DNA of 64,000 nt from Byssochlamys sp. IMV 00236 (Eukaryota > Ascomycota > Eurotiomycetes > Eurotiales > Thermoascaceae): assembly GCA_001931875.2 (NCBI GenBank), contig MSJH02000812.1, positions 186,001-250,000 on the forward strand, given 5' to 3'. The translations under genes were made by a program, and so were the position numbers. Positions within the stretch are counted from its first letter, which is position 1; each line of letters begins with the position of its first letter. Below are positions 1-11,042 of the stretch, in pieces. Under the pieces are notes generated by a model. The model had not been told where the DNA came from. It did not search any database and saw only the letters and a list, made by a program, of their open reading frames with translations.

Positions 1-338
1 GGGGCTGAAGGCAACAGGAGATGAATCATTTCAGCGGCTGGTGGGAGATTTGTTTCTGGTCACGCATGATGAGGGTTAAGATTCGTTTTAAATGATGCTT
101 GGATTGGGAAGTTGGCGCAGGATAGAGCCCCAAGCCAATTCGACGAATTATATTTCTGGTATTATGGTACAGGCAAAAGAGAACACCTCCCCTCCCAATC
201 CGATGAAGAACCAGACCACCAACTATTGCAAAGTCACACAGAACGCCCCGACCATCTACTATACAGCTACCCTGTATCCGATATAATGACCGCCCCTATG
301 GCTTCAAACCGTTGTTAAATGGACATGCACATTAGTTA
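1..338. other. Left edge, no gene recognised
   Basis: This stretch lies downstream of the minus-strand kinase gene. The short open frames in it have no recognisable motif or splice structure. It probably holds the 3' untranslated region of that gene and intergenic DNA. Confidence 0.5.
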
Positions 339-1537
339 TTACTTGAGAGCACCACGAACGCGGTCCAAGGCGCATTCGCTCTGTTCCTGGCCTCGTCTCT
401 CCCCACGATACCAGCCCTCCCGGATGAGGCGATTCTCGATATCGAGCCAATACTGCGCTTTACCTCCCGCAGCTGTTTTGAGATCCAGATCCCCAAGGCG
501 GGACTCGATCGGTTCATTTTCGCTAAAGGGCATCTGTGACTGTCAGCGGACTCGGTTCCACGAAAAGTATTTATGACAGCTGAAATTAAGACTTATGGAG
601 TGCTTGAGCTCTTTGGAACGTGATTTCGGTTCCATACCTTGATGAACATGGTGCAGTCCCGCAAGGTCATCGAAAGCGACATGTCATTCGACTGTGCTGG
701 CTGCCCGGAGAGGCCTACTTCTTTCATGACTCTCTGGTGTTCTCGTAGTTTCAGCAATGTACTATTCCGGTACAGGAAACGTGCCAACCGATATCTGTCT
801 GCACAGCCCTTAATAAAGCGAGTTGCACGCAGCACATCCTCCGGATTCTCCGACACGAGATCGAGAGGACAGAATGACTGTTCTTCCTGACCCCCAGTCT
901 TGCGAGCGTCGCTATTTTTCATCTCGCGTAGAGCGCAGGTCCGACAACGCCTGGCATTTGGTGGAGCAGAGGGAGACTGGAAGAGCCACTTGGGCTTGAG
1001 TTCCGCCAGAGTGGTTCTTGGATCATGACTACAAGTCATATCTGTAATCAGAAGGCCAAAAGGCTCTGTTGTGGATAGATAAACCCCGTGACGCTTTTTT
1101 GGGCGTTTTCTGAGTTTCTCATCTGCGCGGAGCTGCTCATTACATTTCTGAATGAGCCCTTTCGGAAGCCTAACCAGCGTCTGATCAATAAGTTCCTCTG
1201 GGCTGAAGAGAGGCCGAATGATCCTGTCGAAGTTGCGCGCGGTTTCTTGATAGGAAATGCCTGAGGATATGTGCTTACGCAATCGAAGCAGCTTTCCTTC
1301 TAACGGCTGACGATCGTCAACATCCTCTATCTCGGTAGGTGGAGGAGTCCCCGAACCATAATGAGCCTTTTCTGACCCTATCGATATCTCCACAGAGGGC
1401 GCAATGATCCGATATACAATATTGGCACCACCCTCTGCTAGATAGACCAGCTGAGCTCCCAAGGGAAGCTCTAGTGTGAAAGGCCCCGACATTCGCTGCA
1501 TCGAGTTCTCTGTGGGAGTCCTCATTCTATCCCACAC
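339..1537 (-). CDS. ipk1: Inositol-pentakisphosphate 2-kinase (Ipk1)
   Basis: This enzyme would phosphorylate inositol pentakisphosphate at the 2-position to give phytate (IP6), the last step of the soluble inositol phosphate pathway. Exons are 1537-638 and 533-339, joined over a 104-base intron with donor GTATGG and acceptor CAG; the product is 364 aa. Visible features are the nucleotide-binding loop EGGANIVYRI (about 35-44), the ITDMTCSH stretch (165-171), the ELKPKW segment (179-184), a CRTC pair (198-201) like the family's zinc site, CPLDL (223-227) and the C-terminal GDLDLK motif (314-319). The last motif is encoded only by exon 2, which confirms the splice. Met5 is an alternative start. 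Family membership is inferred from these motifs. The gene is divergent from the Ecm15-like gene. Confidence 0.9.
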
Positions 1538-3441
1538 AAACCTAATCAGGTTCTATGTGGAGAGAAAAGGAAAAAAAGTATGTCGTGATGAAGTGGCTCG
1601 TCGGGTATCTGAATAAGTGGGACCGAACAAGTCGCAGCCAGAACTCAGATAAAGTTCCGAATATGCAATTATAAGATGCAAGCAATAAACAGGGCAGCAG
1701 CAAACAATGCAGAATAGAATTTCCCTCGTGACGAAACGCGGGGAAATAAACAAGACAATAGCCTCCCAAAATGCAAGAAAAAGTAGCAAGCCCAAATGCA
1801 GGCTTATACGAACAGGGAAAGGGGGAAGGACGTCTGTACAGAACAGTCCGTGGCACCACAGAATTGGGTATTCAAGAGAAGCTTCACCGGTCCACAATAC
1901 AGATGCACTACTCTGAAGTAGCAACGGCTGAGGATGTCTGAGCGATAGGCTCTATAGGACCGTCACGGGAACCCAATGGCGTTGGCGGTAAGATCCAGGA
2001 TCTAGCGATGCAGGCCGATGCAGGGTTTCGCTGTCTTTGCATCTGTAATACCTTCGATCTCTCCATGCCAACCAGGGGAGCCAGTTCCCTCGTTAGATCG
2101 TCGGACAAGGCAGACCAGTGGGCAGACTTGCACGGAGATGCTTCGTGTGCGATTGGAGAAATACACGGATGCCGAGAAGCAATGAGCTCGCCACAGTCCG
2201 ACGGAACGATTGGGTTTCAGAAATGTGTTTTACAGGCAGATGGATCGGCCCGTAGCGTCAGTGAATAGTTTGTCCTGCAGCACGAGGCAGACCACAGTCT
2301 GTCGAAGTATATACGGGGGACACAGTGGTAGATATGCCAGTTTTGGCAGAATGTTGAAGTAGTGAACGTGGTTAGGACCCGGCGGATCTTAAAATAGGAA
2401 CAATTCGGTTGCACGGGGGCCCCTAATTCGAAATTGTCTTGGAAGAACGAATGACGGCATCAACAGGCGCCAGTAATGAACGGCAATAAAGTTGGAGAAG
2501 CTCTGGTGGCCAGATGCCTGGGCGGTTAGACCAGACGCTGACTCGGTCGATCCCCCAAGTTAAGTAGAGCCAGTCTCTTTTTAGGCGGTCGGGCCCCTGG
2601 AAGGCTTCGAACAGCTGAACCTTGGACGCTGAAACTAGGTATAGTAATGGAGGTTCTTTGCAATACGCTCCGCCAGGCCCAACGCCTGGGCTGTCACGAG
2701 CTGAGCTTCAGCTCAATCTTTTCCCAGAAGGAAAAGAGCTCCAGCGAATCTGATGCAAGAACAGCACCTGGAAAGTATGACAGTCGAGGGTAGTCTAGTT
2801 GTAAATTGACCGAGGCTGGCTGGCTGGCTGGCTGGACCAGAATCTTGCAGACTCACGATCTTGCGTCCCTCGGAGATCGTGGCACTTTGTAGTCCGACTG
2901 CCTGGATAGCGGGTTTCTGGAAGACGCAAGCGCACGTCTGAGACCGGGATAATTCTGGGGGAGCCCTGGGGGAGATTCTTTTCTTTGGTCTTAGTTCGAG
3001 CCTTAAGACTTTAGCTGGCGTTGAGCGTGAAGCGAGCTGGTTCGTGCGCCTGATCGAGACCGGCGGTTGCTGCTTCTGCCCCGCCACTGCCGTCACTTAA
3101 CTGTTGTCTATTATTATTATCATTATCGACTACAGAACGAACTTGAGTACTTACCAGAGACATTCTCATCATCCCATCTGATCTCAGCAAACTATCCTCC
3201 CCGTTCTACTCCGTACTGCCGTTCCAGTTTGCTCCATCCGTCCTGCGACTCCTCGAGGATCTCTCCCTCTGCAAAAGCGAAATTATCCCGTGGACCCTCG
3301 ACACGCTATCAGCCTCATCTTGCCAGTCGTCGATCACCACGAGCCATACGGTCCGCAAGGCAAAACTAGTCTGACACAACAGGGTTCTTAGACTAATTAA
3401 TCGATCCAAGTATCGTGCAGAGCGCTCACGCCATATCAACC
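1538..3441. other. Divergent intergenic region, no gene recognised
   Basis: About 1.9 kb separates the divergent kinase and Ecm15-like genes. It contains a short GGCT tandem (about 2817-2834), ATT-rich triplets near 3110-3125 and a TACTCCGTA motif at 3207-3215. Open frames here, including one of 127 aa on the minus strand, show no conserved motif or credible codon pattern. Confidence 0.5.
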
Positions 3442-4185
3442 ATGGCATCCACCTCGACGTTAGATAACATTGCTTCTATCCCCACGCCGGCGCACTGCAC
3501 GGCCGATTTCTGCCTGATCCCGGTAGGTGCTCGCTTTCATTCCGTATTTCGATCCTGAAGAATTTTAGTTGCATGTTTTCAGTACTTCTTATGATGTTCT
3601 TTCTCCTCCTGGCCAGAGAGGGACAACAGTCCATTCCTTCCTGATAAGCCTGTGGCTTATCTACGGAAGTGGTTCTGCTCAGTAGTTATAGGGAACCGCG
3701 AAGTATATATCATAATTAAGAAAGCTCACTTGTTGAATGACATACTAACCGGCTGAAATCAAGATGGGAACGGCATCCCCATCTGTCTCCGCCCAGGTGG
3801 CTGACGTGCAGCGCCTCGTGGAGCGATCCGGCCTGAAGTATGTGATGCACTCGGCTGGCACCACTTTGGGTACGTCCTCAAGTCTTATCCATCTATTCAG
3901 GCAGTTCCTCCTGTACAATTCGCGTTATACACTGACTGACCTTAACTTCCCATTGCTATAGAAGGCCCCTGGGATAAAGTTCATCAAGTCATCGGCCAGG
4001 CGCATACCATCTTGCATGAACAGGGCGTCCTTCGGATTCAGACGGATGTTCGCGTTGGAACAAGGTTAGTTGCATGAGGTATATTACTATCCCTGTTCAC
4101 CCTCTGAAACTTTTACAGGACGGACAAGCACCAGTCGTTCGAAGACAAAGTCAACAAGATCAACCAGTTGTTAGGAAAGCAGTAA
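3442..4185 (+). CDS. UPF0045/Ecm15-family thiamine-binding-fold protein
   Basis: The protein is 118 aa, encoded by four exons: 3442-3522, 3764-3869, 3962-4064 and 4119-4185. It matches the small UPF0045 (YBL001c/Ecm15, thiamine-binding superfamily) proteins. Diagnostic segments are HSAGTTLEGPWD, created across the second intron, and TDVRVGTRTDKH, created across the third. Family members form ferredoxin-like tetramers, and some bind thiamine; the cellular role in fungi is unclear. The start is the first ATG with a good context (CAACCATGG). The first exon gives a 27-residue N-terminus ending in ADFCLIP, the usual first strand of the fold. All junctions keep frame and use GTNNGT donors. The gene converges with the PLC-like gene. 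Confidence 0.88.
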
Positions 4186-4581
4186 GGAATACAGATCTAG
4201 GGGTTGAAGTACGCTCCTCTCTGGCGTTTGATTGCTGGATTAATACGTAGCGGATTATACAATAGGATCTACTATTTCCAATTCGAAACCATGAATAATA
4301 TGCTATCTACCAGATGAATCTATCTACATCATCAACAGAAGTGGACGAGCAGTGAACTCAAGAGGATCCTTCCTGTTTCCAACCTCGTGATCTCAAGCAG
4401 CATAATAACACAACCAGTAACGCCTCGCTATGCCGAATCACGACAGATTATATGGTTGCCGTGCAATTATCATCCAATGAAAAGCAATATAGAAATACCC
4501 AAGCTTGACGTATAACCTAGAAACCGCAAAGAACGAGACCTTATTTTGAACGGTGCTGTGAAATGTATACCCAGGAATAAA
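4186..4581. other. Convergent intergenic region
   Basis: This is 396 bases between two convergent stop codons. It should hold both 3' untranslated regions. No other feature was seen. Confidence 0.5.
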
Positions 4582-5899
4582 TCAGAGCGAGATACCACCA
4601 TTGAGCAGACCGCCCCAGTTACCACCAACCCAGACCCAGTTTCCGATCGATGGTTTTGCGCCCATCTTGACCTCATCGACTAGATCAACCAAACCCGAGA
4701 AGACGCCAGAGCTAGAAGAGCTGGAGCTAGACGAGTCAGAGCTCGGAACGGGAACACGTCCCACAGCACTGGTAACATTGTTCAGCTTATCAACGGTGGA
4801 AATGGCCGGGCCCTTGTTAAAGAAATCGACCAGGATGAAAGTTGGCTGGCGTCCCGAGTAGGTTTGTTTACAGGTCGTAGCGGCCGTCCCGAGATTCCCT
4901 GTACCCCCAGACGGAGCATTTGTGGTGTCGATGGCGTCGACATCGGGAATTTCAATTCCCAGCAATTCCTCCTGATCTAGGAAGTGGTTCATAAATGGGA
5001 GTAGTCTCGAAGAAAAGGCCGACGCAGTATTTCCTTCGACAGATGAGGGGCGAGATGGAAGGCAGGAGAAGTTCGCTGCAGCGGTGACGTCGTAGGGGTT
5101 CTCGAAGATGAACGTGAATTCGTCCATCAGGTAGGGCGCAACGGTGTTCGACGACGGGTCCAAGGATGCAATGAAGGTCATCATTCGAGTTCCGTTGTTG
5201 ATCAATTCCTGCAGCGTAGGCCAGGTGGTGGGGGCTGAAGACTGCGAGGGCGGCGTGTAAGCATATTTGACGATGCTGGCAGCTTCAAATTCGCTGTTGA
5301 GGTCAGAGGCAGAAGCGTCGTCCGAGTTGACCAGAAGTACAGTGATCACTGCGTACCGCAATGGGTAAGTATCAGTAACCATTATTTTTTTCCAATGACC
5401 GTTGATTCCCGATTCCACAACAAACACGCACCTTCATTAGGATTATCATCTAGCCATGTCTTGATCGATGATAACCATGCACTCAATGTCCCCGCGTCCA
5501 GTAGATCGCAGCTCGAGTGGCAGAGATGCCACTCATTGTTTTGTTTGTGCACCTGTGCCGTCACCAACCGTACACCCGCATCCAGCTGAACCGTCGTATT
5601 GAAGAATCTGTGCGACAGCCAAGTCAGTAAAACAAATTAAATCATCTTAAAGACAAACCCCAGAGGCAGGTTATCAAGATCGCATTCCCACATAATGATA
5701 AGACTTACTGATTCCCCGACGTAGAGTAGTCCGTCGACGCATCTCTCACGAACGGACTGTCATGTGCTCCTAGATGTGTGATTTCTCCATAAGATTTGGA
5801 GCAGAGATCGGGCGAGTTATTGCATGCCGTCGTTCGTGGCGCGAGAGCCTCTGCAGAGACGAGAGGAGCGAGGAGCGCTAGGAGACCTAGTCCTAGCAT
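4582..5899 (-). CDS. Secreted PLC-like phosphodiesterase (PI-PLC X-type fold)
   Basis: Three exons (5899-5709, 5607-5432, 5348-4582) give 377 aa. A signal peptide covers about residues 1-18 (hydrophobic core [13 protein letters not shown]). [10 protein letters not shown] (about 41-50) and WHLCHSSC (about 90-97) resemble the two catalytic histidine regions of PI-PLC X domains, with [12 protein letters not shown] between them. The family is a TIM-barrel fold common in fungal secretomes; its substrate is not known here. Near the C-terminus is a run of serines ([11 protein letters not shown]) and then a weakly hydrophobic tail. This could be a cell-wall linker or a GPI signal, but the latter is not convincing. 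ATG 5899 was chosen because upstream residues would bury the signal peptide. Confidence 0.82.
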
Positions 5900-7244
5900 T
5901 CTGAATTGTGAATTGTGAAATTTCTCAACTGCTCTGCAGTAGTTCGAGAAGAAAAACCCAGAACAGAACCGGGTCTGTAAAATAATATATACAGAACACA
6001 AGTCTCCTGAACTGTGTCCAATTGGGGACTTTTAGCTGGCTGGCGACGGGTAGATAGGGAAACGCGCAACAGGGGCGATAATTAATCGATCTATCGCGGT
6101 GTTGGAATCGCACGATGGGAAAAGCAGGACATCAAAGGGGGAGGACGAGAAGGGAAGATCAAAAGAGCACCTCAAACAAGAAAAAGGTCCTTGGTTCAAC
6201 ATCTCTCAGTCTGACACGCGCTCTGTGCCACAATAGAGTACGACAGTCACCCTACACTAATTAGCCCTGCGCCTCCCGCGGTCACTGAGGGCAACCACAG
6301 ATCTCCCGCCAATTACGCCGTCCAGGACGATCTAATTACTCTCCCGTATTCTCCTCTTCTCTCTTCACCTCTCCTCTGGCAGGGTGTACGAATACAATAA
6401 ATTAGTCTAGTCTATACCTATAGATACTTGAAAATGCTAAGCTGTCCCTCTAACAGTTTACTTCGATTCTGTCAGTTATTCTATTAATTGACGCGAGTCC
6501 CTTCTGTGACAGTTGGTGGATTTGTCTGACTCTTGCTATTCTTAGTAACAGCCGCGTCGGCAAAAACACAAGCCAACCCAATCCTGACCCGCTCACTTTA
6601 AAGGCAATAACTAAACCCCCCGAATGGAGACTGTAATATACATGCTGCCTTGTTCTTGGATCCATGAAGAAAACATATGGTATTTACTCTTACTGCGGTA
6701 TTTGTCCATGTGATTAATCAAACCCACCAAAAGAGGACAACAAGGTGGTGGAGAAGGGCCGTGCCGATCAATCACGATTTGCTTCCCCGGCTGTCGTAAC
6801 TGAACTCTCCGCTGTAACTTACCAGGTCGCAACGGCAACGATGATCAATAATGATCCCCTCAATCTTCCATGCGGGCTGGTCAACTCTACCTTGATCATT
6901 TAGTTATGTAGTTTCCTCAGTACATTCGAATGGCGTCAGCTGCTTTACATTATTCTTGAAGATTGTATGCCCTTGGTAACAATTCTATTAGGTCCAAGCG
7001 CAGTTATAGTAAATGGTGAAGACGCCAGATTTCCTGCTGCTATCCTGGCCATTTAAAGAGGAAGTATACTCCGACATCAGTATCAATTATAATATGAAGC
7101 ATTTGTCTCTATGCCAAGATAGGGTATATATAGTCTGACACCACATGATAATATACAGAAACGAAACCGAGCGCCAGCCAAGTCTAGGAAGAGAATAGGA
7201 ACCATATCTGTAATATACAAGAGCACTTGTTGGATGTGTTCGCT
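5900..7244. other. Intergenic region, no gene recognised
   Basis: About 1.3 kb upstream of the PLC-like gene and downstream of the PPR gene. Only short random open frames and AT-rich DNA were seen. Confidence 0.45.
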
Positions 7245-9791
7245 TCAAATGTGAGGCTGTGTTCGGTAGAGCCTATTGTTCCAAACCAGGCGATGGCTCC
7301 GCCGCAGCGACATCATTGAGCTTCGCGGGTTCAGCAGCCCTTGGAGATCGCGACGCTCCTGTCCGAGGAACAAGGAAGGCCCCCAGACCTTGAGCATGTC
7401 CCCAATGACCCTCGTTACATCGTAAGGGTTTTCCCGTCGCAGCAGTCGGTTCATCCGTCGGTTGGAATAACGTGGTGGACCAAAAAGCACGGCTAGACGA
7501 TGTCGACAGGCTCGACGAATCCATCCCGTTTCCAGTCGAACCCCTTCTCGCTCGAGATCACGAAGAAGTACCAGCCCACGGACCCAGGGTACGAGATTCA
7601 GGCCTTCCACTCTCAATGGATTATATACTTTCGAATCAACATTGCTTGAAGGTCGTAGCTTGAAGCCCCATGCCACAATAGCCATTTGCATCCTTGGGTT
7701 AAAGACGGCTCGAAGCACATCGCCTGGAAATGCTGGCTCCGTTATGGTGTTAGTGCCCATGACTGTGTTCCTTGCGGACGAGGCGACGAGATGCGCGACA
7801 ATTGCCTTCCTCTTAGACGAATACCGATGGGCGAGCCAAAGAGCGAGCTCACAGAGGTCACTCCAACGATTCTTCATTCCTAGGCGCTTCAAAGACTCAA
7901 TCCAGATGTCAGAATCCACAGGCACACCTGTTTCTGCGGCTCTCCGCAGTACTCGAGTCACAAAGCCAATCTCGTCGACCGGATGGAGATGTCGTCTCGG
8001 CGAGGGACCCATTCCTTTTCTCCGGGGACTGAGCACTTCTTGGATCATGAAGTCGATGCTCTCCTTCGAAAGCATCCTTTTGCGGATGAACATTTCGTCC
8101 ACAATACGGCTGGCTGAGTTCCATTCTCCAGCGTTTATGTGTTTCCGAAAATGGATGTTGAACAAGTCCGGGTCCTCTTGGACTAACTCGACCAAGATGG
8201 CAAGCGTCATGTTGTATTGGCGCCAATCTCGAGCCATGTAATATGATACCAGAAGCGCCTCTTGCGTGGCTGCATCCTCGAGTGTGTCTGGATGTTGGTC
8301 GCTGTGGAGTACATCGTACAGCACAATGTCCCTGTTCTCAGACGCTAGTTTCCGAACAACCCTCGAAAACACTGAGTCTCCAATGGAGATGCCGGCCTTC
8401 TGTAGACGTTTGATCTTCTCCAGAATATCCTGCGAACCATGAGCTCTCAGCGCCATCTCCCGCAGAGACTGCGGCCCGATAGCAGAGACCCCGAACATCT
8501 GGAGGCCCCCAACGATAACATCAGACGTAAAAGCTTTTGTAGCAAAAAGCCGTGCTCCGAACTCATCCTTAATTGGTCGTTCCTGGGGCCATGAGACTAC
8601 AGCCTCATCCTTCTCCGGCTGTTTCTGCGGCAGTGGCTGGTCTTGCACCTCCAGTTCTGGGAGGAACCGAGCTTGGCAATACTCTTGGAACTTCAGACGC
8701 ATTGTAGATTGATGTAGCTGCTTGATATTATCGAGCAAAGGTTGCACTTCGTCAAAGCTGTGGGGATGGTCGCCGCGTTCAACTAGAAAGTCGTGCATCA
8801 CCAAAGCTTCGAAGACCCGTCCACGCTTCATAAGAGCGGGAACGACTAAGCCGTATACTCTCTGCCCCTCGACAGAGCGGCATATACCCTGGAGAGCCCG
8901 GAGCCCGGTAGATAAATGGTATGATTTGCCGTTTCTGAGACCGGAAGAAGGCCAAGTGATACGGCGTGAATTGCACTGTAAAGCCCGCTCCAATATCCGC
9001 GTCAAATCATCGACGTGAAATAATTGTCTTTTCTGTAGTCTTTTATGCCACTGAACAGCCTGTTTTGGCCGGTCCCGATCCAGAAAGCCGCCCACAATGG
9101 CTTCATAGAACCTGCTCCATTGCTTGCCGCTGGTTTTCTGTAGCTGGAATGCGTAATCCACCAGATCATGCAGAAATTTATCTCGGACCAATGCAGCATC
9201 AACAAAACTCTGCCAGAAAAAGTCCGCCTGCTCTCCTTCCACAGGGAGTGATATATCAGTATGCCTCGCTGTTAGACCTTGCCAGATGTTTATCGTGCCG
9301 GCTTCCCCATAATGACGCTGGCGATACCGCAGCAGCTCCTCCCAGAGAACAAAATCATTTCGAAAATGTGACTTATCGACCAATCTGCTCCCAATATCGT
9401 CCAAGTGGCCTATGTCTGATTCGTATTCCAGGTTTTCTGGCACCAGAGTCCAGTCTGCAGCAGACCTCCGAGCTGCCACCGGATCCGACTCATGCACCGC
9501 TTTCGATTCGACGAAATGTCTCGCATTTTGGGAAGAACCGAGATCGTGTATCCGAAGCTTCGATTGGAATTTCGATTCAATTCGCGCTTGATTGGGTGAA
9601 GGTTCGCTATCGGCATCCAACGCGGGAAAGGGTTCGTGAGCAGCCACAGCGCGACTTGCTCGACGTGTCTGGCATCGTATGCACCGCTCTCTCGAGCCCA
9701 ATTGTTCTATACCGATGGATGTGCTGATAAGGATATCTAGAACCGAGACAGCTGATGGCCTCTTCAAGAGCCTCAGAAGAGCTGGGCGCAT
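7245..9791 (-). CDS. Mitochondrial pentatricopeptide-repeat-like protein
   Basis: This is an uninterrupted frame of 848 aa from the Met at 9791; an upstream in-frame Met at 9836 would add 15 residues. The chosen start gives an N-terminus rich in Arg and Leu with no acidic residues at first (MRPALLRLLKRPS), as expected of a mitochondrial presequence. The body is helical, with repeated aromatic/leucine patterns such as FYEAIVGGFLDRDRPKQAV and VYGLVVPALMKRGRVFEAL. These have the two-helix look of PPR units, but the repeats are degenerate and I cannot phase them. Fungal PPR proteins of this type usually act in mitochondrial RNA processing or translation. It is divergent from a cytochrome oxidase subunit gene, in keeping with a mitochondrial role. 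Confidence 0.7.
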   Translation of the reverse strand: MRPALLRLLKRPSAVSVLDILISTSIGIEQLGSRERCIRCQTRRASRAVAAHEPFPALDADSEPSPNQARIESKFQSKLRIHDLGSSQNARHFVESKAVHESDPVAARRSAADWTLVPENLEYESDIGHLDDIGSRLVDKSHFRNDFVLWEELLRYRQRHYGEAGTINIWQGLTARHTDISLPVEGEQADFFWQSFVDAALVRDKFLHDLVDYAFQLQKTSGKQWSRFYEAIVGGFLDRDRPKQAVQWHKRLQKRQLFHVDDLTRILERALQCNSRRITWPSSGLRNGKSYHLSTGLRALQGICRSVEGQRVYGLVVPALMKRGRVFEALVMHDFLVERGDHPHSFDEVQPLLDNIKQLHQSTMRLKFQEYCQARFLPELEVQDQPLPQKQPEKDEAVVSWPQERPIKDEFGARLFATKAFTSDVIVGGLQMFGVSAIGPQSLREMALRAHGSQDILEKIKRLQKAGISIGDSVFSRVVRKLASENRDIVLYDVLHSDQHPDTLEDAATQEALLVSYYMARDWRQYNMTLAILVELVQEDPDLFNIHFRKHINAGEWNSASRIVDEMFIRKRMLSKESIDFMIQEVLSPRRKGMGPSPRRHLHPVDEIGFVTRVLRRAAETGVPVDSDIWIESLKRLGMKNRWSDLCELALWLAHRYSSKRKAIVAHLVASSARNTVMGTNTITEPAFPGDVLRAVFNPRMQMAIVAWGFKLRPSSNVDSKVYNPLRVEGLNLVPWVRGLVLLRDLEREGVRLETGWIRRACRHRLAVLFGPPRYSNRRMNRLLRRENPYDVTRVIGDMLKVWGPSLFLGQERRDLQGLLNPRSSMMSLRRSHRLVWNNRLYRTQPHI

Positions 9792-10190
9792 CAGGTGTAG
9801 AAAAGAAAAGAAATAAGAGCGCGAATGGAAACTCAATCATCCTCATTTGCTTGATATACCATGGAATGTCATAGCGCCTTCTAGCCGACCACCAGGAAAT
9901 TATCCACAGTGCGATCCTGCCGACGTTTTGATAGCAATAACCGCTCCGAAGAATACCTGTTCGCACTCACCTTTTCCATAACAGCCCAAACTCGATGCAG
10001 TTGTGATTAGCCGGTGTCACATCACGTGATGTGAGTGACTAATCCGGGTGAGCTGACGGGCGGACCGAAAGATTCCCGGGCAGAAGGTCGGACGTCGAGA
10101 ACGACAGAGCACGATCACCAGCGTCTTCTTTCTTCCCATTGACTTGCACCACCGCCTCGAGTACCTATTCTCTCAGCCAGAACCGCCAAG
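9792..10190. promoter_or_regulatory. Divergent promoter of two mitochondrial-protein genes
   Basis: About 400 bases separate the PPR-like and cytochrome oxidase gene starts. An 18-base perfect palindrome at 10017-10034 (TCACATCACGTGATGTGA) is centred on CACGTG, the core bound by Cbf1-type bHLH factors. It lies about 155-175 bases from one start and about 225 from the other, so it could serve both. Confidence 0.55.
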
Positions 10191-10813
10191 ATGGTTTCTC
10201 GCACTGTCCCTAGACTCGCTGGGTATGTGGATTCCGTCTACTTTTCGATGAGGGCCGCCTCGCACGATCCGTGCTAAGCATGACCTCAACCTCCCACTTT
10301 GACGTCTACACGTCAATTGAGCGAAACAAGCACCTTCAATACTCCAGACATGCATCAGCTGCTAATGCGGATCCTTTAACCTTCTAGATTCGTGTTCCGC
10401 GAGAACCGCGTCCCTTTCTACCAGCGCCTCTTCCAGCGTCACGACGGCAAGCGCCAGTGGTACAAGGTCAGTTTCGAGAAGGAAAATTAGAATCTACAGA
10501 ATGCGGTCTGACACCCATTCTACAATTGATAGACCAACCGCAGTGGCTACATCCTTTACCCCTACTGGATCTCTACCTACGGTCTTGGTCTCGGTGAGTT
10601 CTCCTAAGCGTCGCTACTAACGCACTATGGCTGATTACTCTCTCCTGCAGCTACCACCTGGGCTATGTGCCGGATGGTCTTTGTAAGTACCATTGTCTAT
10701 GATGTGTGATGCTAGTGGTTTCCGTGATGCCTACGGAAGCCGTTAGCAGCGACTTGAGAATCAACTGCTAACCGGTTCAATAGGGCCACAAGACTTTCTT
10801 CGGTTCGGACTAA
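10191..10813 (+). CDS. cox7: Cytochrome c oxidase subunit VII-like protein
   Basis: A 77-aa protein is encoded by five small exons: 10191-10222, 10388-10466, 10533-10593, 10651-10682 and 10784-10813. All junctions have canonical GT/AG sites and keep frame. The pattern FYQRLFQRH then W then SGYILYPYW, followed by one hydrophobic segment (about residues 48-66) and a short GHKTFFGSD tail, fits the small single-span subunit VII of complex IV in the mitochondrial inner membrane. It resembles yeast Cox7 in the order of the FQ, W, S and LYP positions. The assignment rests on this short pattern. Another small inner-membrane subunit of the respiratory chain is the main alternative. Five exons for 77 codons is typical of such conserved small genes in Eurotiales. 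Confidence 0.68.
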
Positions 10814-11042
10814 GCGCGTTATTTGAAGGCAACTCTCATCCATCTGTCTATTAGGCGGCGGTGTACTTCTAATGCCGGAAGGATAGATTGTGAAGACTTG
10901 GTTCGCGATTGTATATAAGACAAGCAGGGGATCAATGAAGAATCTATCCGTTTACTGAGTTATTTTTGATCCACTATATTCGTGCCATCCGCGTATCTAT
11001 GGAATTTGGAACCATATTGTTCTTGACCGGGCTACAGGATCT

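Noticed and set aside
2505..2650. Possible small RNA gene (TTCGAA-containing, structured-looking stretch)
   Set aside because: I tried to fold both strands as a tRNA or 5S rRNA. No acceptor stem, anticodon arm or internal-promoter boxes could be placed.
2713..3096. 127-codon minus-strand open frame near the Ecm15-like gene
   Set aside because: It covers low-complexity GGCT repeats and lacks conserved motifs.
8966..9727. 253-codon open frame on the plus strand
   Set aside because: It lies wholly antisense to the PPR-like gene and has no motif; a frame shadow of a GC-biased coding region.
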